From Pseudorasbora parva (Eukaryota > Chordata > Actinopteri > Cypriniformes > Gobionidae), in assembly GCF_024679245.1 (NCBI RefSeq), contig NC_090182.1:36989547-37053546 (forward strand): 64,000 bases of DNA. Reading direction: 5' to 3'. Of this stretch, positions 20,107 through 31,133 are shown one piece after another. The position numbers were made by a program, and so were the translations under genes. The notes beneath the pieces are model-generated. The model was given only the letters and a program-made list of their open reading frames with translations. It made no database searches and was not told the DNA's origin. How positions within the stretch are numbered: the first letter of the stretch is position 1; each line of letters begins with the position of its first letter.

Positions 20107-21906
20107 TTTATTCATTGAAAACCTACAATCCAGTTTAACCAGGTACTAAACAGATTGTTATAGTGCTACGTAAGTGTATTCCAGTTAAGACAGAGGTTTA
20201 CATGTTAACAGCTATGGAAATATTCCTGGATATGAACAAATTATGATATACCTCCTTCCTTTCTCTACTATTTGTTTTTGCTAAAAAGAGGCTCTGTTCA
20301 TTTGTCTCTAAATTGTAGCTTTCTGTTGTCCATCTACATTTAAAGAAACAAAAAACGCTGTATGAATATATTGTGTGTTACAATCTATTATGGTAACATT
20401 CTTTGTAGCCTTTGGGTTGTCTGAATGACCAAGATGTTTGATAATATCCTTTCACTATGAGAAATATCTACCCTAAGTGTACTAGACCTTAGCTGACCTG
20501 CAAAACAAGGATGCTGCACTCTGCAATATAAGAGCACTACTCCCTTGACACCTGGCTGGGCAGCTTTTCTTCAAACCTGCACACACATTCACTAGACAAT
20601 GAGCCAACGTGTCCAGCTAGATGCCAAGCAGACCGTGGGCGGTCGTAGATGGTCATGTAGCTGGAGTGCCCCGGCCTGTGGGAGAGAGCTGTCAGACCTG
20701 TTTATATGTTGGCCGAGGTTTAACTTGAGACTGTCTGCTAAAATAGAGGAAGGCCAAGGGGCAGGGTGGAGGTGCAGCTCCAGGTAATGAGAAGAATACA
20801 GGCTCATCCCAGCAGGTTAGCAGGAGGTCAGTGGGGAACGCAGTAATTGCTTGGAGTACTTGGAAAACTGCATCTGCAGGTCAGCGGAAGACAGGACTTT
20901 GTGACTGCTGCATATATCTTATCACATTTTATTTCACAAGTTCAATTGGTAATAGTACGCAGCGCTCTTCACAATACTTAGATTATATGGATTCAACTTT
21001 TACTTAGCCTTTTAACCTTTGGTTACCTGGACTTTCAATGGAGGGGACCAAAACCTCTCAGTTTTCCTTAAAAAATATCTAAAATTGTGTTTCAAATATT
21101 AAGCAATGTCTCATTGGCTTGGCACGACATGAGCAAGTAAATGATCACAGGATTTTTAAGTCGTTATGAAATCAAAACTGACCCAGCTTATTTTGTTTTT
21201 GTGCACATTACTAGTTTTGTAGTAAACAACTAATTCTTTCCCCGCTAGCATATTTTGAAAAAAAGTTCCCAGCCAGCAGCTGTATTTTTGATAAATTTCA
21301 CAAAAGTTTCATGCCCCCGGAACATTTTATGAATATCTGATCATGCAATAAATCAAAAGAAAGAACAGAACAGAACCTCTACTTAAAAAACAAACAAAAA
21401 ACTACTCTAGCTTACAGTTTTTCTGAATTGCAAAAATATATATTCCTTGAAAACATCACTCATTTTCTCACAACATTAAACACAAGGCTTGCTTTTTTGT
21501 GGACACCAAATATGCAACTATCAAGCTAATTTTGGTGAATATATTGCATTGTGTGTACTGCAAGTACAGTATTGTGTTGAATACTGTATGGTATTGACCA
21601 CTTCAACACTTTTACTGTAAACATGGAGCAGTCTAAATGCAAAAGGTCGAAGAGAACTCTAAATGAAAAGTATGTTACAGTACTGTACACTCAAAAATGC
21701 AAAATCAAGGTCAGTGAGAGATTGGTCATGTCTTTCTGCTCGGTCCGGCATGAGTCAAGCCAAGTCATGTTTATTTTTATAGTGTTGTATACAATACAGT
21801 TTGTTTAAAGAAGCTTTACCATGATAATGGAAAATGAGGATCAGTGATGTAAAGTATTTGGCCGGATTAAGCTGGTTGGAATGACATCATGATTGGATAG
21901 ATCTTT
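20107..21906. other. No gene seen
   Basis: AT-rich DNA with no domain-bearing frames. A short segment at about 21236-21300 (TTCTTTCCCCGCTAGC) resembles a dispersed fish repeat. The final bases TCTTT (21902-21906) are the left copy of the LTR element's target duplication. Confidence 0.45.
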
Positions 21907-22266
21907 TGTCACATGCCTGTCCTGTTTTGTGTGCACATGTGGGTTTTGTCATGTCTCCGGTCTACTGTCAACCCCGCCCTTCTTGTTATCTGATTATTGG
22001 TTAATTTGCCCCACCTGTTCCCTCTTGATTTCTTCCCCTTATAAGCTCCTTGTGTTTGTCAGTCTGTGTTGGATCCTTGTGTATGTCTCGTCTACGTCTC
22101 CCAGTTCCCCGTGATTCCTTTGGTTTGAGTCTTTGGTTTATGTTTTATGATTATGTGTTTTTCCCCCTTGTGGGTTTTGTTTTGAGTTTATGTTTATTTT
22201 GTAATAAATTATCTTTCTCTGCACTTGAGTCCTCGCACCAGTTTTACTTCGTGTTTAGACGTGACA
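21907..22266 (+). repeat. 5' LTR
   Basis: It starts TGTCACATGCC and ends GACGTGACA. A TATA-like TTATAAG lies at 22039-22045 and AATAAA at 22203-22208. If transcription starts at 22068, U3 is about 161 bp, and R plus U5 about 199 bp. It is 5 bp longer than the 3' LTR. Confidence 0.92.
22039..22045 (+). promoter_or_regulatory. TATA-like box of the LTR promoter
   Basis: TTATAAG lies 29 bp upstream of GTTGGATCCTT at 22068, the distance expected between a TATA box and a start site. The 3' LTR has the same motif. Confidence 0.6.
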
Positions 22267-22267
22267 G

Positions 22268-22278
22268 AAGGATCCAAC
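22268..22278 (+). other. Primer-binding site complementary to the element's own 5' end
   Basis: AAGGATCCAAC, one base after the 5' LTR, is the exact reverse complement of GTTGGATCCTT at 22068-22078. An 11-nt match between the predicted RNA start and the site next to the LTR is the self-priming arrangement known from the Tf1/sushi group. I saw no obvious match to a tRNA 3' end. Confidence 0.7.
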
Positions 22279-22689
22279 CATGTTGAGGACTCAGCAGAGA
22301 GAGGACTCGATCCCGGAATCGCTCACCACCTGTCCTTACTATGAGCGGATTCTACGGTTTCGAGTCCTCCACCTACTTCACCAGGAGGGAATGGAGATTA
22401 GGAATTTTGCAAAGAAGTTCCTGGAGACAGCCAAGGGGCTGAGGCTCAGTGACTCTGCACTCAAGGACCTTTTTAATTATGCCCTAGATGAGCCCATGGA
22501 GTGGTGGCTCAGAAGGGCATATGACGGAGGCACATTTGAGGCAATGGTGGAAGCTATCGCCTGCCAGCAGGAGAGAGCTGCCAGGGAGATGGCCCCTGCC
22601 CTGGCAGTCCCAAGATCGGTAGTCCCTGCTCCAGTGGCCCCGAGGCGTAGGAGGAGAAAGGCTTCCTCTGCCCCCACTCCAGTGGTCCC

Positions 22690-23370
22690 AGTTCCGGTGG
22701 CCCCAGTTCTAGCGCACCGTGTTCCGGTGGTCCCGTTGCCGGTGGATTGTGTTCCGGTGGTCCCGCTGCCGGTGGATCGTGTTCCGGTGGTCCCGATGCC
22801 GGTAGATCGTGTTCCAGTGGTCCTGAAACGGAGGAGGAGAAGGAAGTCTCCCTCCGTGCCTGTGCCGGTGGTCCCTGTGCCGGTGGCCCCAGTGCCAGCG
22901 GATCGTGTTCCGGTGGTCCCAATGCTGGCGGATCATATTCCGGTGGTCCCAGTGCCGGCGGATCGTGTTCCGGTGGTCCCAATACTTGCGGATCGTATTC
23001 CGGTGGTCCCAGTGCCGGTGGATCGTGTTCCGGTGGTCCCTGTACCGGTGGATCGTGTTCCGGTGGTCCCTATGCCGGTGGACTGTTCCGGTGGTCCCTA
23101 TGCCGGTGGATCGTGTTCCGGAGGTCCCTGTACCGGTGGACTGTGTTCCGGTGGTCCCCATGCCGGTGGACTGTGTTCCGGTGGTCCCTATTCCGGTGGA
23201 TCGTGTTCCGGAGGTCCCTGTACCGGTGGATCGTGTTCCGGTGGTCCCCATGCCGGTGGACTGTGTTCCGGTGGTCCCTATTCCGGTGGATCGTGTTCCG
23301 GAGGTCCCTGTACTGGTAGATCGTGTTCCGGTGGTCCCGATGCCGGTGGTCTCTGTTCCGGTGGATAGTG
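22690..23370 (+). repeat. 30-bp coding minisatellite (tract A)
   Basis: Units of the form GTTCCGGTGGTCCC plus 16 further bases, about 20 copies, encode ten-residue repeats. A non-repeat insert rich in GGAGGAG lies at about 22828-22860. Confidence 0.9.
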
Positions 23371-23395
23371 TTCCGGTGGACGCCGCTGGGCCGGA

Positions 23396-23760
23396 GATGC
23401 CTCCCAGGCGTCCAGCTCTCACCGCGCCTCCCAGGCGTCCAGCTCTCACCGCGCCTCCCAGGCGTCCAGCTCTCACCGCGCCTCCCAGGCGTCCAGCTCT
23501 CACCGCGCCTCCCTGCTCTCCGTGCGCCGCTGAGGCTCCCTGCTCTGCCTGCGCCGCTGAGGCTCCCTGCTCTGCCTGCGCCGCTGAGGCTCCCTGCTCT
23601 GCCTGCGCCACTGAGGCGCCCTGCTGTGCCTGCGCCACTGAGGCGCCCTGCTGTGCCTGCGCCACTGAGGCGCCCTGCTCTGCCTGCGCCACTGAGGCGC
23701 CCTGCTCTGCCTGCGCCACTGAGGCGCCCTGCTCTGCCTGCGCCACTGAAGCTTCCTGCT
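23396..23760 (+). repeat. 27-bp coding minisatellites (tracts B and C)
   Basis: Tract B (about 23396-23515) has four 27-bp units containing CAGGCGTCCAGCTCTCACC. Tract C (about 23516-23760) has about nine 27-bp units containing CTGAGGCTCCCTGCTCTGCC or a close variant. Confidence 0.88.
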
Positions 23761-23969
23761 CTCACCGCGCCTCCCTGGCGCCCTGCACTAACCGCGCCAC
23801 CCAGGAGTCCTGCTCTCACCGTGCCTCCCTGGCACCCTGCTCTACCCGGGCCGCCCTGGCCATTTGAACTTTGTGGGCCACCATGGCCTCCTGAACTTTT
23901 TGTTTTCCTTGTCCCTCCCTTGTTTGCCCCTCCCTTGTCTGTTCCTTCCTTGTCTGTTTCCCCTGTCCC

Positions 23970-24268
23970 TCCCGTCCCGCCCTGGTCTGTCCCTCCCGTC
24001 CCGCCCTGGTCTGTCCCTCCCGTCCCGCCCTGGTCAGTCCCTCCCGTGCCCCCCTGGTCAGTCCCTCCCGTGCCCCCCTGGTCAGTCCCTCCCGTGCCGC
24101 CCTGGTCAGTCCCTCCCGTGCCGCCCTGGTCAGTCCCTCCCGTGCCGCCCTGGTCAGTCCCTCCCGTGCCCCCCTGGTCAGTCCCTCCCGTGCCCCCCTG
24201 GTCAGTCCCGCCCTGGTCAGCCCCTCCCGTCCCGCCCTGGTCAGCCCCTCCCGTCCCGCCCTGGTCTG
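23970..24268 (+). repeat. 24-bp coding minisatellite (tract D)
   Basis: About twelve units containing CCTGGTCAGTCCCTCCCGTG, encoding eight-residue PPVPPWSV repeats. Units vary at the CCGCC/CCCCC step. Confidence 0.9.
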
Positions 24269-24314
24269 TTTCTCCCATCCCTATCCCTAGTGGAGCGTCT
24301 GGTAGCCGCTCCTT

Positions 24315-24324
24315 AAGGAGGGGG
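24315..24324 (+). other. Polypurine tract
   Basis: AAGGAGGGGG lies three bases before the 3' LTR, the place where plus-strand DNA synthesis is primed in LTR elements. The stop codon TAA occupies those three bases. Confidence 0.8.
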
Positions 24325-24327
24325 TAA

Positions 24328-24682
24328 TGTCACATGCCTGTCCTGTTTTGTGTGCACATGTGGGTTTTATCATGTCTCCGGTCTACTGTCAACCCCGCCC
24401 TTCTTATCTGATTATTGGTTAATTTGCCCCACCTGTTCCCTCTTGATTTCTTCCCCTTATAAGCTCCTTGTGTTTGTCAGTCTGTGTTGGATCCTTGTGT
24501 ATGTCTCGTCTACGTCTCCCAGTTCCCCGTGATTCCTTTGGTTTGAGTCTTTGGTTTATGTTTTATGATTATGTGTTTTTCCCCCTTGTGGGTTTTGTTT
24601 TGAGTTTGTTTATTTTGTAATAAATTATCTTTCTCTGCACTTGAGTCCTCGCACCAGTTTTACTTCGTGTTTAGACATGACA
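24328..24682 (+). repeat. 3' LTR
   Basis: Matches the 5' LTR apart from a G/A change early on (TTTTGTCATG versus TTTTATCATG), a 3-nt and a 2-nt deletion, and G/A in the last nine bases. AATAAA lies at 24619-24624. Confidence 0.92.
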
Positions 24683-24859
24683 TCTTTTGAACGTGCTCCT
24701 CCCGAACAAAACTTTATTTGTTGAGGACTCCACATCGCAGGTAATGTCGTCTCTTGCCAGGCAAAGGGGAAAACTTCTGTTGTGTCAGATCAGCCTTGAC
24801 AACACTTTCCACACCTTGCTCTTTCTCGTCCTCATCCACCAGGCATTTTTAATCTATCT

Positions 24860-24914
24860 ATCCATCCATCCATCCATCCATCCATCCATCCATCCATCCA
24901 TCCATCCATCCATC
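24860..24914. repeat. (ATCC)n microsatellite
   Basis: About 14 TCCA units after a short CTAT lead-in. The frame across it encodes Ile-His-Pro-Ser repeats and is not a gene. Confidence 0.95.
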
Positions 24915-25284
24915 TACTCTCCCTCTGAGATTGTTTCCATTTATTTTCTATATCATCATTCAGTCACCTGCCACCTGTGCACCTGAACTGGCCGATATTT
25001 CATACAATTGGTTTAATCACATTATTAGAAGTGTTAAATGTTGAGTTGTGTGTAAACGAGGGCAACTGTGGTTTTAGTTGTTTATCTTTTGACTCGTGTT
25101 TAATGTTTTAGTGACTCAAATATGACTCAAATGTATCACATACATTCACATATCACATATGAGAATGTGTTCAGAGTTTTGCAAAAAAAGAGTACATGCG
25201 ATTTGCAAACAGTGTTTGACTTCCAGGACTTGTTCAAGGTTTGCCACAAGACACAGTATGTCTATGTGGTTTTACTTTCATAGA

Positions 25285-25560
25285 ATTAAAGGGTTAGTTC
25301 ATCAAAAAATGAAAATTTTCTCTCAATTTAATGCCCTAATGTCGTTTGACACCCGTAAGACCTCCATTCATCTTCGCATCTTCGGAACGAAACTGAAGAT
25401 ATTTTTGTTAAAATCCGATGGCTCAGACAGGCCTTCATTGACACCAATGTCATTCCTCTCTTAAGACCCATAAAAGGCAGTAAAGACGCCGTTACAAACT
25501 ACATTGTAATCTTCCTACATTGGCTCTATAATAATTTTATGTAGCGACAAGAAGTTTGCT
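25285..25560. repeat. Dispersed cyprinid repeat starting GGGTTAGTTCATC
   Basis: The start GGGTTAGTTCATCAAAAAAT and the phrase ACACCCGTAAGACCTCCATT match a widespread fish DNA-transposon-derived repeat. A related segment starts the foldback at 36916 (GTTAGTTCACCC, ACACCCGTAAGACCTC). No coding content. Confidence 0.5.
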
Positions 25561-27263
25561 GTGCATGATGGGGGGCTCAAGCATGATACTTGACTTGAGC
25601 TCTGAATCCCTTACTAAAATTACAGAATATATAATCAAAAAGAATAAAAACAGTGGGGTGGAGGAGGGATTTTGTCTTTTTCTATCAGATATTTAGTACA
25701 GAGTGAAAAGAAGCTGTCAGGAGAGATCAAAACTCCTGATTATTGTCATAATCTCGATCGCTAATCATAAAATAAATATATATATTAATTCAATAAAATC
25801 AATTAAAAGAAAGTCCTGCTGTGCTTAATTAAATGTATATTAAAAGGCATCAATACCATGTAGAATTTTTTTGCCAGATGTTTAGTCTCATCAAGGACTG
25901 GTACTGTGATTTATAAAGGATGTTATATGCTTGCTGCAATACATTTATGTCCATGAAATGTATAGTTTTCCATCTGAACCTGAAGTAAGTTGAAGGTAAT
26001 TGGTTCCATCTTTGAACATGTGCAATAATACTCACTGCTGTCTTACTCTGTATTTCACTCTGAAGGAATCTTGCAATTGTCTATAAGCAAACAACAGTGG
26101 TGATCTTTTGCAAAGCTTTATATGGAGTGTGTTCAAGGACTCATTCATCAATCCATTCTTCAAACCGTTTGTCCTGTCTCCAAACCTGGAGCCTATCCCA
26201 GCATCTCAGGCCGTAGGCAGGGAAACATCCTGGACGGATGGCAAGTCCATCACAGGGATGACGCACACTCACACATTCTGACTCATTCTTAGATATTCAT
26301 GAGCCAAACACACTTCAGTTCAGTGCACCTAGATTTCAAGCAAAAGCAAAGTGGATTTATTCCCTTTTCTGAGATGCACAAAACACAGTCAATATAATAT
26401 GATTAATGGGTTGATGAGATGGATGAGATTTTAAAGATTTGTTGTTATTCAGGGCTTGAATCAAAGCGGCATTTGTAAGTGACTTAAGATGAGACTTACA
26501 ATTATGTCATTCAAACCCATAAGACACCATTCATCTTCAAAACACAAATGTAAATATTTTCAATGAAACCTGAGACATTACTGTCCCTCCACTGAAAGTT
26601 CCTTCACCCCAAAACTTTGATGCTTTCAAAAGTTCAAAAATACATTGACAAAGGTAATCCATGTGCTTTAAGTCTCCTGAAGAGAAACAAACACTTTATA
26701 TGATAAATTCTGATCAAATATTTAATGTTTTTCCAAAGGTTATAGATTCTGACAAAACTACCAAATCAATTTTAATACAAAGGTTTTGCTCATGGCTTTC
26801 AGCTTTGTCCAATGCAGTTAGATCAACAGTTTTTCAAACCAAAACCTTGATGCTTCAAAAAGATGTAAACTCCATTCAACTCTTCTGAAGTAAAACAATC
26901 GCTGTATATGATTAATTTTGACATTTACAAAATGATGATATTGTCATTTTTTGGGTAAACTAATCCAAATTAACAACAAAGACAACTATACTGATGGTGT
27001 ATATAGTGTAAATGTGGACATTTTATAATGTCCACTCTTAGAAGAAATACAGTGTAGGAAGCTTAAAATCATATGCAAAAATGTTACGTCTTAATCAATA
27101 TTTTTGTCTTGTTTTTAGAGAATGTATTAAATTAAGTTTGTGTTTTCAGTGTAAACCGTGTTATAATATTGATATTTTGGTGCGGTCAAATGATTAATCA
27201 CATACAAAATAAGTTTGTTTACATAATGTACTGTGTATAATTATTATGTATTTTACACACACA

Positions 27264-27266
<3 letters not shown>
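25561..27266. other. No gene seen; one small dispersed repeat
   Basis: A teleost dispersed repeat (GGAGCCTATCCCAGCATCTC ... AGTCCATCACAGGGATGACG) occupies about 26150-26285. Otherwise AT-rich DNA with no coding signal. Confidence 0.45.

Positions 27267-27341
<75 letters not shown>
27267..27341. repeat. (AT)n microsatellite
   Basis: About 37 AT units, directly beside the hairpin at 27346-27443. Confidence 0.97.
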
Positions 27342-27345
<4 letters not shown>

Positions 27346-27347
<2 letters not shown>

Positions 27348-27443
27348 CTAAACTTTAAGATCTTGAATTTTTTTTTTTTTCTTGTGTGAATTATATCACA
27401 CAAGGAAAAAATAATAATAATTCAAGATCTTGAAAGTTTAGAT
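27346..27443. repeat. Imperfect hairpin, about 45-bp arms
   Basis: The left arm starts ATCTAAACTTTAAGATCTTG and the right arm ends CAAGATCTTGAAAGTTTAGA. CTTGTGTGA and TCACACAAG pair around the centre. It looks like a small palindromic MITE next to the (AT)n tract. Confidence 0.65.
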
Positions 27444-28315
27444 ATTTTAATTTAAAAATAAAAACAAAACAATAAAACAATACATTTTTAATTTAATCAT
27501 CATGTATTTATTATTTTGTTTCAGTGCACTACAAAGCCAACAAAAGACACTTTCAGAGAAAGCATTCACATTTAAAAGTACCCAAACTTTTCAAGAAATT
27601 TGCATCAATGCAATTTAATGATTTCATTGTGCATCCATTACCTCCATGCATGTAAAACAGCCAGGGGCTCTGTTAATAAACCCGCTTTACGCTGTTTTGT
27701 TTATTTGATGTAGGTCTCACAGCTCCCTGACTTGATTGAAAAATATTTGAAATGATTGTGTAAGGTGTCTTTGCTTTGCCATCTTACCTGGCTCTAAACT
27801 TCCCTTGAGAACAGTCCTTGAAAATAAGTCATTATGCTTGCAGGCACTGCACTCCCACCACTGCCCTTTGTCTACAGAATTATGAGAGAGTTGCTCATGA
27901 AAACACTTTCATTAGTGTGTTTATCGCCCTCACCAACAAAGCCCTAACCGACAACCCAAAATACACACATATTCGCATAGATATTTCAGGCAAGGACTAC
28001 CCTATTAACATAACAAAGACGATGATGGTGGCATGGCATGCAGTAGGGACGGCTTGTAGGAGCACAGCCAATCTGTTTGCGTTCTTTGGGGAAATTAGCT
28101 GCTCCCAGAACTGTTTTTAGAGCGAACGGGAAGACAGTTTGTGCTCTGAAAGAGAGTGCCATCACTCAGGGTCAAATCTATTATCCGGTCCTGACTACCT
28201 TTGGGTATGTTAAGCTCTAATCCTGGAAATGAATCAAAGCGTTGTTTGTTTGATTGTGTAGCATTGTCTCGGAACTCACTGACAAAGTGCTTTTTATGAA
28301 TTGCACAAATATAAT
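27444..28315. other. No gene seen
   Basis: The sequence is repeat-poor from about 27640 to 28260. A 100-codon frame at 27818-28120 starts with TTG, has no known domain and is probably chance. Confidence 0.4.
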
Positions 28316-29190
28316 AATAGATTTTATTTATAATGCACTTTTCATTCCGAAGAATCTCAAAGTGCAACAAAGGGGGGGGGGGGGGGGGGGATAACAACAA
28401 AAAAATGAATAACAAGTAAAAATATAGAATACTACAAACAATCAACCAACACAGAAAACAGAACAGAAACAGAGCTGATGGTGAACAGAAACAGAGCTGA
28501 TGGTGGACAGAAAACAGCTGATGGTGGAAGTCTCTGTTAGCTCCGCAGCACACTGTGGTCCACTCCATGTTTCAGATTTCTCCCAGCGGCAGTGTCCCGA
28601 TGACATCGCCGAGGCACGACAGCTGAAGACCAGATGATGGGACTTCTTCATGATGATTCAAACGATGGGGATCGCTGCAGCACCATGCAGGAGGCAGAAC
28701 ATTCCTCCGGGCACTTCTGTGGACACACCGGGGCCGGCGCAGATGTCGCTCCACGGTCGCAATGCAGGACGGAACAGCGGCGCAGCCGAGAAGCAGAACA
28801 TCCCAACATCATGCCGGACGCCGACGACGAGAGCCCGGATGACGCTAGCCCGGTGCAAACTTCAGCCACCATGCAGCTTAAGCCCAAGGGAGACCACCAG
28901 TGAGCACCCGCGGCGAGAAACATAAAATGTCCTCCAAACCAGAAACCAACCGCAGCAATTCAAACGTAAACATTAGAGAAGCGGTTGAAAACGGCGAAAC
29001 GACGAACAACGACTTCTCAGTGGCTGCCAGCAATCAGCAACAGTCCCAATTGTAGCTCTGACTGTTAGACTAGTCACAAACATAAGGAAATAAAATAAAA
29101 TGTAAATCTAATAGTACATTAACATGATTTGTTGTAGGTGGAGAAGCGGCGAACAGACGACGCCAGCGTCCTCTCCCCCACGTTGCCTAG
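28316..29190 (-). repeat. GC-rich LINE-derived segment, antisense
   Basis: Read on the minus strand it ends with AAGTGCATTATAAATAAAAT followed by an ATT-rich tail, a typical LINE 3' end. Upstream is a GC-rich part with a 24-bp triplicate (CAGAGCTGATGGTG, about 28468-28530). A run of 19 G occupies 28372-28390. Frames on both strands overlap and lack known domains, so the segment is probably untranslated. Confidence 0.4.
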
Positions 29191-29400
29191 CAACCCAACC
29201 CAACCCAAATATGTGCTACCTATTCCATTTAAAAAGTGACACTTGGGTGTTTGTTTATAAAATAGTTTGCTTAATTAGATTTTCTTGATTTGGTCTGGCT
29301 AGCCGCATTTTTATTTTATTTTCCTCTAAACCACTAGATGCCACAAAAAGTCACCGCAGCACTTACCAAAACACGTGCATATGGAAATTAGATTCCGGGC

Positions 29401-29484
29401 ATCCATCCATCCATCCATCCATCCATCCATCCATCCATCCATCCATCCATCCATCCATCCATCCATCCATCCATCCATCCATCT
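29401..29484. repeat. (ATCC)n microsatellite, 21 units
   Basis: Perfect tetranucleotide array. The next bases (about 29482-29545) are TGTC- and CCTG/CCTA-rich degenerate extensions. Confidence 0.97.
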
Positions 29485-29597
29485 GTCTGTCATCATCATA
29501 ATCTATCTCTTTCTCTGTCTGTCTTCCTGCCTGCCTACCTACATACGTTCCTACATGATTCATTAACTGAGACCTTTAAATATATGCAGTTTATAAT

Positions 29598-30650
29598 AAT
29601 GTATTATTAAAGGGGAAACTGAAAAACTCAGTTTCAGTCAATCTCATGTCAATCTTGAGTACCTATAGAGTAGTATTGCATCCTTCATATCTCCGAAAAG
29701 TCTTTAGTTTTATCATATTTATAAAAGAAATATAGGCTGTACCGAGTCTTTCCGGAAGAAAAAAAAACGAGCGGCTGGAGGCGTATTGTGTGGGCAGAGC
29801 TAAAGAATGACAGTCCTCAAGCGTGGAGAAGAAAACGTTACTCTAGTAAACCATGGCTATCAATCAGATTCAACTAATACATATATGATTCAGAATCAGA
29901 TCTGGAGGATGAAATAAATTGAACAGGAGAAACAGCAACAGAAGTACGTCCGTCTCTGTGGTATGTATTTAGTGGCCTGTCAACATTTGTGTGTCTTTAC
30001 TCGCAGTTTATGAGGACATGATTCGGTTTATGGACTATTGTATGCGACTAAACATTAGCTGTAGCAAGCAAAACGGTTTTGCACGTCAGACTAGTGTAAC
30101 GTTATACATAGAACAACAATGGAGTCCGTTAGCGCATTTGAATGACGAAGCACGCTTTGTGAAAACAAAATAAACAGACTGACACCTATGGTTTTACAAT
30201 AAACAAACTGACACCTATATTGGTAAGCTAAACAAATGTATTTAAACACACACCATAGATCGCATGCTCTATTGATAAATTAACTAACGTTATACACGAT
30301 CGTGTTATTTACTGATATTTACTTACGCGACGATATCCAACAACATAGACATTTGAAGCAGTTTTACTCACCACCTGTTTCCAAAGCAGGACCGAACCTT
30401 TATCGCACACTTCTTTGGTAACATTGTTGATTTTGTGAAGTCCTGTGACAGCAGTGACCGTGGAGATCCAATTTTGCGACACGACTGAAGAGTGATGTTG
30501 TGACGCTTCCCGTCATTTCTGCGTTCAAATCGGTTCAAATGCATCGCCTTTTTGACACAGAAATACTCCATCAAACGTCCAACTTAGTGTTTGAAACTTT
30601 GTCTATGTTTAGGATGGGAATCCAAGTCTTTAAAAGTGTAAAAAGCTAAA
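29598..30650. repeat. Dispersed fish DNA-transposon-like repeat
   Basis: The phrase ACCGAGTCTTTCCGGAAGAA followed by GAGCGGCTGGAGGCGT, and the GTTTGAAACTTTGTC end, belong to a repeat I recognise from fish genomes. No transposase or matched termini are visible, so class and borders are uncertain. Confidence 0.4.
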
Positions 30651-31092
30651 AAGCAACATCAAAAAAATATGTTGTCCCTTATCTGTATTTTTAATATTTT
30701 AGATTTATGTAGCAAATGAGTATTGATTAATACTACCAAATATATTTTGAGACAAAGGTCTTGTTAACGATTTTCAGTTTTCTTCAAGGTAATTAGTTCA
30801 ACAGCTTTTTGAAAACTCGTGAAAATGTAAAGTATAGAAAAAAAGGGCCCTTGCTGTTGATACCAAGAACAATAGCTGCCTTATATTTGTTGACAACCTG
30901 ACATGGCTCAATATCATTTATTAATTTGACCTTCCACTAAAAAAAAAAAAAATGTAATTGCGATTGTTTTTTTTGTTTTTTTTTTTATTTTCATCCCATA
31001 GTTCTGACTATTTTCCTTACAGTTGCGTGATATAGAGTCACAATTCTGAGATATAAACTTGTAGTTGCGTGATATAAAGCTTCATTGGTCAT

Positions 31093-31133
<41 letters not shown>

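Larger units (their letters stand above)
22280..24327 (+). pseudogene. Gag-like, proline-rich repeat protein of the LTR element (frameshifted)
   Basis: The ATG at 22280 is one base after the primer site. The first ~115 residues are non-repetitive and gag-like, with YYERILRFRVLHLLHQEGME, AKKFLETAKGL and SDSALKDLFNYALDEP. This N-terminus resembles short gag-like proteins of fish LTR elements. Then come proline/valine-rich repeats (VPVVPMPVDR, about 20 units), PPRRPALTA repeats (4), ALPAPLRLP-type repeats (about 9) and PPVPPWSV repeats (about 12). The frame breaks near 23083 (2-nt deletion in one repeat unit) and again near 23515, so the first frame stops at 23368. The third frame ends at TAA 24325-24327, directly against the 3' LTR. 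No nucleocapsid zinc knuckle and no pol are seen. The role of the repeats is unknown. Annotation pipelines would likely call this an extensin- or mucin-like protein. Confidence 0.75.
21907..24682 (+). mobile_element. Sushi/Tf1-like LTR element, non-autonomous, structurally complete
   Basis: Two LTRs (21907-22266 and 24328-24682) bound a 2,061-bp internal region. TCTTT is repeated at 21902-21906 and 24683-24687 as a 5-bp target duplication. A self-complementary primer site follows the 5' LTR, and a purine tract (AAGGAGGGGG, 24315-24324) precedes the 3' LTR. The LTRs differ, by my reading, by two substitutions and two small indels (3 and 2 nt), so the insertion is fairly young. The interior encodes one gag-like, proline-rich protein and no protease, reverse transcriptase or integrase, so it must borrow these from relatives. 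Confidence 0.9.

Noticed and set aside
22280..24327. A host extensin, mucin or antifreeze-like proline-rich protein gene
   Set aside because: The frame lies exactly between two LTRs with a primer site, purine tract and 5-bp duplication, so it belongs to a retroelement.
27818..28120. 100-codon open frame
   Set aside because: It starts at TTG, has no recognisable domain or splice context, and lies in AT-rich intergenic DNA.
24860..29484. Regularly spaced repeats as a CRISPR-like array
   Set aside because: The ATCC tracts are simple microsatellites without spacers, and the genome is eukaryotic.
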